Below, piece by piece: positions 59,292-64,000 of a stretch of 64,000 nucleotides of DNA (positions are counted from its first letter, which is position 1; each line of letters begins with the position of its first letter). Source of the stretch: BJGV01 sp003230615. Lineage in GTDB: Bacteria; Pseudomonadota; Gammaproteobacteria; Burkholderiales; Nitrosomonadaceae. Where the stretch lies: assembly GCA_963663215.1 (NCBI GenBank), contig OY760140.1:2117165-2181164 (forward strand). Direction: 5' to 3'. The position numbers and the translations under genes are program-made. Below the pieces are notes generated by a model that was not told where the DNA came from, searched no databases, and worked only from the letters and a program-made list of their open reading frames with translations.

Positions 59292-60734
59292 ATGCCGGAA
59301 TCTACTAAACCGCTACTTCTGCTGGTTGACGACGACGTTCTTATTACTGAAACTATGAGTTTTATACTGGGCCAGGATTTTGAGGTGTACGTGGTTAAAT
59401 CACGTCCTCAAGCCATCGAACTGGTGAGACAATTGACAGTGCCGCCACAGTTAGCATTGGTTGATTTGGGGCTGCCACCCCTTCCTCACCGTCCGGAAGA
59501 AGGTTTTAAGCTCGTTACTGAACTTCTTGCACATTCACCTGAGATGAAAATTCTGGTGCTATCCGGTCAGAATGAAGAGACTCATGCACGCCATGCTCGA
59601 TTACTAGGGGCAGTAGATTTTATTTCCAAACCATGTGACCCCCAAGATCTGAAAGCACATCTTTTTAATGCTCTGAAAACCCATAAGGCTGAGATTGATG
59701 CAAGGACTACGGGTGGGCCAGGTGATCTAGGGATGGTCGGAAATAGTGCGCCCATCCAAAAAATGCGCAACCAAATTATCAGCTATGCTGCTGCGCCTTA
59801 CCCAGTATTGATCGAGGGTGAATCGGGTAGCGGCAAGGAGCTTGTAGCAGCCCAACTACACCGCCAGAGTAAGAAATCCAGCGCACCTTTTCTTGCGCTC
59901 AATTGTGCTGCTATCTCCCCTACGTTGGTGGAGCCTACACTATTCGGTTACAGCAAGGGTGCGTTTACAGGTGCAATGAGCGCCAAAACTGGTTATTTTG
60001 AGGATGCTGGAGAAGGAGCGTTGTTTTTGGATGAAATAGGTGAATTACCGTTGGATTTGCAGGCAAAGCTATTAAGAGTGTTGGAAAATGGAGAATATCA
60101 ACGAGTGGGTGAAACCCAGACGCGTAAAAGTAATGCGCGTGTGATCGCTGCGACAAATCGTGATCTTCGTCAGGAAACACGTGCCAAGCGTTTTCGCTCT
60201 GATCTCTATCATCGTCTCAGTGTGTTCACCATAAATGTGCCATCACTTCGAGAATTAGGTGATGACCGATTTCTATTACTAGAATTTTTTCGAGATTTTT
60301 ATTCTACTCGAGGGGGGAGTGAACCGTTTGATCTCAGTTCTGATGCAATGGTGCGGTGGCAGAGCTATTATTTCCCAGGCAACGTGAGAGAATTACGCAA
60401 CATCATTATTCGCCTTTCTACCAAATATGCTGGCCAAACAGTGGGTTTGGAACAATTAGAAGGTGAGTTGGATACTGGCGGAGGGTTCAATGAGGATTTG
60501 ACTAAGTTTCTCATACCCGGGGATCCTGAAACACAGAAGGAGCTTGCAAGGAAACATTTGCAAAACCAACAAAATTTCAGTCTTGATCATACGCTCAAAC
60601 AGTGGGAGCAATGCTATGTTGAGGCAGCACTTAAGCAGACTCACGGTAACGTTAGTCAGGCAGCAAAGCTTTTGGGAGTAAACCGAACCACGCTATATAG
60701 TCGAATGGAGGCTGCGGAGAAAGTACAAGATTGA
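59292..60734 (+). CDS. Orphan sigma-54-dependent response regulator
   Basis: The 480-residue NtrC-type protein starts MPESTKPLLLLVDDDVLI at ATG 59292; an upstream TTG at 59265 is less likely. The receiver has its Asp in LALVDLGLPP (about 54). The AAA+ domain has Walker A EGESGSGKE (about 177), the sigma-54 motif KGAFTGAMS (about 222) and LFLDEIGELPLDLQ. The C-terminal Fis-type HTH is NVSQAAKLLGVNRTTLYSRM. It resembles PrsR in layout (about 40 kb away), but no partner kinase is nearby. It lies 128 bp upstream of the MshM-like ATPase, so pilus/secretin regulation is possible. Confidence 0.85.
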   Translation: MPESTKPLLLLVDDDVLITETMSFILGQDFEVYVVKSRPQAIELVRQLTVPPQLALVDLGLPPLPHRPEEGFKLVTELLAHSPEMKILVLSGQNEETHARHARLLGAVDFISKPCDPQDLKAHLFNALKTHKAEIDARTTGGPGDLGMVGNSAPIQKMRNQIISYAAAPYPVLIEGESGSGKELVAAQLHRQSKKSSAPFLALNCAAISPTLVEPTLFGYSKGAFTGAMSAKTGYFEDAGEGALFLDEIGELPLDLQAKLLRVLENGEYQRVGETQTRKSNARVIAATNRDLRQETRAKRFRSDLYHRLSVFTINVPSLRELGDDRFLLLEFFRDFYSTRGGSEPFDLSSDAMVRWQSYYFPGNVRELRNIIIRLSTKYAGQTVGLEQLEGELDTGGGFNEDLTKFLIPGDPETQKELARKHLQNQQNFSLDHTLKQWEQCYVEAALKQTHGNVSQAAKLLGVNRTTLYSRMEAAEKVQD

Positions 60735-60861
60735 ATCTGATCCATTTACCATGGGTTACCAGGAAAAACAAAATTTGTCAGACGAGGCATACTATACTCG
60801 TGCATTTACCAATATTTACTTAAATTTACCACTAGTTTTCTGAAGCGTAAGAGGCAGAAGA

Positions 60862-61788
60862 ATGTATCTTAGCCATTTTGGGCTTGCTGAGCAGCCTTTT
60901 ACTATTACTCCAGTCACTGATTTCTTTTATGGTGGTGCCCGTGGTGCGACGTTAGAGGCACTGACTTATGCGATCACGCATGGTGAGGGCATAATTAAGG
61001 TAACCGGCGAAGTTGGTAGTGGTAAAACCATGCTTTGTCGCGTACTGATGGAGCGGCTGCCAGAAAATGTGGAAACCATTTATCTTGCCAACCCGAGCCT
61101 ATCACGAGAGGAAATTCTTTATTCTATTGCCGATGACTTAAATCTTAATCTGGCTGGAAATCGTGCTAACGAAGCGCTGCGCGCGCTGCAAAATGCGCTA
61201 ATCGAAAAGTACGCCGCAGGCAAGCAGGTGGTGGTGTTAATAGATGAAGCCCACGCCATGCCGGTGGAAACGCTGGAGGAAGTACGACTGCTCTACAATC
61301 TTGAATCGACTCGTCACTATTTACTTAAAATTGTTTTATTTGGTCAAACTGAACTGGACGCCATGCTATCTTTACCGAAAATGCGTCAGCTCAAAGATCG
61401 CATCACACATCATTTTACTACGCAACCATTCAGCACAGAAGCAGTAAATGAGTACTTGATGTTCCGCATGCGTGCAGCAGGTTATCATGGTCCGGACAAT
61501 TTTACTCCTGAAGCGGTAGGTTTGATTGCTAAAGCTTCTGGTGGGCTTACTAGGCGGGTGAACATCTTTGCTGACAAGTCCTTACTAGCGGCGTTTATTG
61601 GTAATACCCATGGTATAACTGTAGATCACGTCAAGGCTGCGATTGGGGACTCAGAACCTAATACCAATAGAAGATGGCTTGATAGACTTTCAGATCGCAG
61701 AAGGCCAAATAGCTCAAACTCAATTTATTGGGTAATAGGTGGTTTTGCCATGCTCGTTGGCATAATACTGGGTGGATTAATCTTATAA
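60862..61788 (+). CDS. ExeA/MshM-type ATPase
   Basis: The 308-residue protein starts MYLSHFGLAEQPFTITPVTDFFYGG (in parts), the typical GspA/MshM N-terminus. It has Walker A GEVGSGKTMLC (about residue 50), Walker B VVVLIDEAHAMP (about 122) and GGLTRRVNIFADK (about 228). A transmembrane helix at the very end (SIYWVIGGFAMLVGIILGGLIL in parts) anchors it. This is a paralogue of the broken XrtA ATPase at 20828, but intact. The mshL-like secretin downstream supports an MshM role in pilus assembly. Confidence 0.85.
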   Translation: MYLSHFGLAEQPFTITPVTDFFYGGARGATLEALTYAITHGEGIIKVTGEVGSGKTMLCRVLMERLPENVETIYLANPSLSREEILYSIADDLNLNLAGNRANEALRALQNALIEKYAAGKQVVVLIDEAHAMPVETLEEVRLLYNLESTRHYLLKIVLFGQTELDAMLSLPKMRQLKDRITHHFTTQPFSTEAVNEYLMFRMRAAGYHGPDNFTPEAVGLIAKASGGLTRRVNIFADKSLLAAFIGNTHGITVDHVKAAIGDSEPNTNRRWLDRLSDRRRPNSSNSIYWVIGGFAMLVGIILGGLIL

Positions 61789-62295
61789 GAAATCCATACT
61801 AAGTAAGAGGCCATTACTGGAAATATGGTTACAGCCAGTTATATAACAGCTTAAATTCTACTCATTCTGCAACAACTGAAGCAGCAGACCCCAGTTTTTC
61901 TCAATTTGTTCCGATATCCTCTATGTTGTAGTGCTTGAGCCTAGCTCTAACACAATGAAAATGGGCACATGGAAAGATAGACTGGCAAGAAGTTTCAAAC
62001 TCGCTAATTTAATATTTTGTTACACGGCCAATCTAGGATGGGATGTACAAGAAGCGTTACAAACCCTAGGTACGTATACCTTGAGCAGTGATAATCTGGA
62101 GCAGTTAATAGAAGCAATCATCATGGTGACTCGCTCTGATCATGAGTAACGGTAGTTTTGGTGGTATCCGTAAGAATATTCTCAAGTCGTTGGGAGAGAG
62201 CCATCAATGATGAATGGGGCTGACACTAGGGAGAATGAGGAGAGATATGTATAGGAAAAATAATTAGAAACTTGGTTAAAGGAGTCAAAATTGAT

Positions 62296-62329
62296 GCCGA
62301 TACATATAGTTGATTGTATCGGCTCTTTT
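62296..62329 (+). terminator. Rho-independent terminator-like hairpin
   Basis: GCCGATACA and TGTATCGGC pair perfectly over 9 bp around a 10-base loop, followed by TCTTTT. It lies about 145 bp before the secretin start. Confidence 0.75.
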
Positions 62330-62418
62330 ATTTGAAAAATTAGCGATATAAATTATTATATTAGGAAAGCAAGTTATAGTTTTATATCTTATCTTCCAGT
62401 AAGTTAGATAAGTTTATT

Positions 62419-62462
62419 GTACTTTATCAGGTGGCCAGAAGTACTTTATCAGGTGGCCAGAA
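62419..62462 (+). repeat. Perfect 22-bp tandem duplication
   Basis: Two exact copies of GTACTTTATCAGGTGGCCAGAA (22 bp, given here as the repeat unit in parts: GTACTTTATCA and GGTGGCCAGAA) lie head to tail just before the secretin start. A mobile-element end or slippage product is possible; I recognise neither. Confidence 0.8.
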
Positions 62463-62474
62463 ACAAATAAAATT

Positions 62475-64000
62475 ATGCATCATTCTTCATTAAAGATTGC
62501 TTGTTTATGCCTGTTGCTAAGCTCTTGTGCTACACCGCCACAAGAGATTTCAAAAGGGCACATTAGCGTTGAATCCACCAAACCTCAACGCTCGGGCATT
62601 ATTCCCGAACCGGTAAAACAGGCAAACCTTCTATCATCACCCAAGCCCATCATCAAACCCGACACGTATAGCGTTGTTGTGACCAGTGTTTCCGTTCCAG
62701 AGATTCTTTTTGCGCTAGCGCGCGACGCTAGACTTAATCTGGATATCCACTCTGGTATTAGAGGGGTAGTTACGATGAACGCCGTTGATCAGACCCTGCC
62801 ACAAATTCTTTACCGTATCGCCCGACAAGTGGACGTACGGTATGAAATGGATGGATCGAATTTATCGGTTATGCCTGACACCCCATTTCTACGCAAGTAT
62901 AAGATTGACTACGTGAATATGACGCGGGATACGACTGGTACCATAGGAATTGCCACTCAGATCGCTACCCCAGGTTCTATGGGTACGGGTCTAGAGGGAG
63001 GGGGAGCTGAGAGAGAGGGGAATGTTTCGCTTACCTCAGTTGCAAATGTTTCCAAAAATCGTTTTTGGGAAACTCTAGAGAAGAATTTGCGTGACTTGTT
63101 ACAGGAGACGGACAAAATCCTACCCGCAGGTTCACCTTCCCCAGAAGAAGAAGCGGCAGAAGCGGAATTGAATGAAGCAGAAAGACGCAGCGACGAGCGC
63201 AAGGAGAAGGCTGAAAGAGTTCAGTCCCCTGATTTCCAGACAGTCGAGGCAGCTTAAACAGATATACAACATGAGGACGATGCCGCGGTCAGAGCAGCAA
63301 AACGGGCATTATCCAGAGCAAAAAATCTACCAACCTTCCGAGAGGCTGCTTCTGTTATTTCTAATCCGGAGGCGGGAATAATCATGGTTCGTGCTACTAG
63401 TCGCCAGCACGAGAAAGTGCAGGAGTTTATTGATCACGTCATGACAAACGTGCGTCGTCAGGTACTCATAGAGGCTACTATCGTTGAGGTAACCCTTAGC
63501 CGGAACTTTCAGAAGGGTATTGACTGGCAATACCTTCAAAAAAATAATCCTCAGTTAGCGGTTGGCGCGGGTTCGACCACTGCAACCATAAATGCTGTAA
63601 CCGGTGCACTAATGCCAGTGGTGGGCCCAGCGATAGTTGCTGGCCAGCTATTCACCGCTGCTTTCCGTGAAGGCGGTTTTACCAGTGCTATTGAATTGCT
63701 TGAAGCCTTCGGTACCGCAAAAATTATTTCGAGCCCAAAATTATCCGTGCTCAACAATCAGACGGCAGTATTGAAAGTAGTAGATAACCTAGTTTATTTC
63801 ACGGTTCGGTCAAATGCCTCACAGAGTCAGTTAAGTGTGGTGAACACTTTTACTTCAACCCCCCACACAGTAGCAGTAGGATTCGCGATGAGTGTTACTC
63901 CGCAGATTGGAGACGATGACTCGGTTTTACTGAATTTGCGACCTACTATTTCCCGCACTATTGGCGATGGAGTACAGGATCCTAATCCACAGCTTACCGA
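62475..64000 (+). pseudogene. mshL: MshL-like secretin, in-frame TAA, runs past the window end
   Basis: The protein begins with a lipoprotein signal (LKIACLCLLLSSC) and has secretin N-domain patterns (VSVPEILFALARDARLNLDIH in parts; RGVVTMNAVDQTLPQILYRI in parts). After a Glu/Ala-rich linker the frame stops at TAA (63255-63257) after QTVEAA. The same frame then continues TDIQHEDDAAVRAAK, IIMVRATSRQHEKVQEF and VLIEATIVEVTLSRNFQKGIDW, and on through the secretin core (IISSPKLSVLNNQTAVLKV, FAMSVTPQI) to the window end with no further stop. Gln (CAA to TAA) is the simplest cause. The product would form the outer-membrane ring for an MSHA-type pilus. Confidence 0.88.

Larger units (their letters stand above)
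61789..62474 (+). other. 686-bp gap between the ATPase and the secretin gene
   Basis: The usual mshN (TPR protein) is not seen. A 64- to 72-codon frame (61931 or 61955 to 62149, KLANLIFCYTANLGWDVQEALQTL) has no ribosome site and no known motif; it may be chance or a remnant. The gap also holds a terminator (62296-62329) and a 22-bp tandem duplication (62419-62462). Confidence 0.5.

Noticed and set aside
61931..62149. Small frame after the ExeA-like ATPase
   Set aside because: It lacks a ribosome site and known motifs; kept only as a note in the gap entry.
1..64000. Stop-codon reassignment as a general explanation of in-frame stops
   Set aside because: All three stop codons end intact genes here, three different stop codons occur as lesions, and several of the same genes also carry frameshifts.
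1..64000. CRISPR arrays, insertion-sequence transposases and prophage genes
   Set aside because: No regularly spaced repeats, no transposase or integrase motifs and no phage structural genes were seen.

Overview
The window reads as chromosome of an AT-rich ammonia-oxidising betaproteobacterium, most likely Nitrosomonas or a close relative. The main evidence is the adjacent pair of tetraheme cytochromes at 47.6-48.9 kb (c554 and the membrane-bound NapC/NrfH-type c_M552), which in known organisms carry electrons from hydroxylamine oxidoreductase in ammonia oxidisers. The other genes (XrtA/PEP-CTERM polysaccharide genes, gcvPA/gcvPB, IleS-LspA, ApaH-PlsC, Msh-type secretin) fit that lineage.

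Region 0.2-39.3 kb is a large exopolysaccharide locus of the exosortase A (XrtA/EpsH) type, mostly on the minus strand. It holds an acyl-CoA ligase/PLP-decarboxylase pair, the PrsK/PrsR two-component system, a polyprenyl-phosphate sugar transferase, three AsnB-type amidotransferase-like proteins, the XrtA-associated export protein, chain-length determinant, tyrosine autokinase, beta-barrel protein, ATPase, three polysaccharide deacetylases, FemAB and several glycosyltransferases, a Wzy/O-ligase-like protein and a Wzx-like flippase. Thirteen genes between 9.9 and 38 kb carry in-frame stops and/or frameshifts. The exosortase gene itself is absent from its usual place between the two signature sugar transferases, where only about 170 bp of possible EpsI-like tail remains. 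The locus looks like an XrtA export and sorting system caught in decay.

Region 39.8-58.7 kb is ordinary and intact: ribF-ileS-lspA, pduO-type adenosyltransferase, rhlE, an unknown membrane protein, cycB-cycA without haoAB, a GST-like protein, tRNA-Arg(CCG), a c5-type cytochrome, apaH, plsC, a PfkB kinase and the glycine-cleavage operon gcvT-gcvH-gcvPA-tpx-gcvPB. The last is preceded by a promoter, a tandem glycine riboswitch and an intrinsic terminator. I saw no broken gene here, which argues that the lesions in the EPS locus are real and not general sequencing error.

Region 59.3-64 kb carries an orphan sigma-54 response regulator, an ExeA/MshM-type ATPase, a 690-bp gap with a terminator and a 22-bp tandem repeat, and the start of an mshL-like secretin that has an in-frame TAA and runs off the window.

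Two diverged copies of a 68-bp element containing a CRP/FNR-like palindrome lie upstream of two EPS transcription units. Duplicated 3' ends of the tyrosine-kinase gene flank the export gene and record a past rearrangement.
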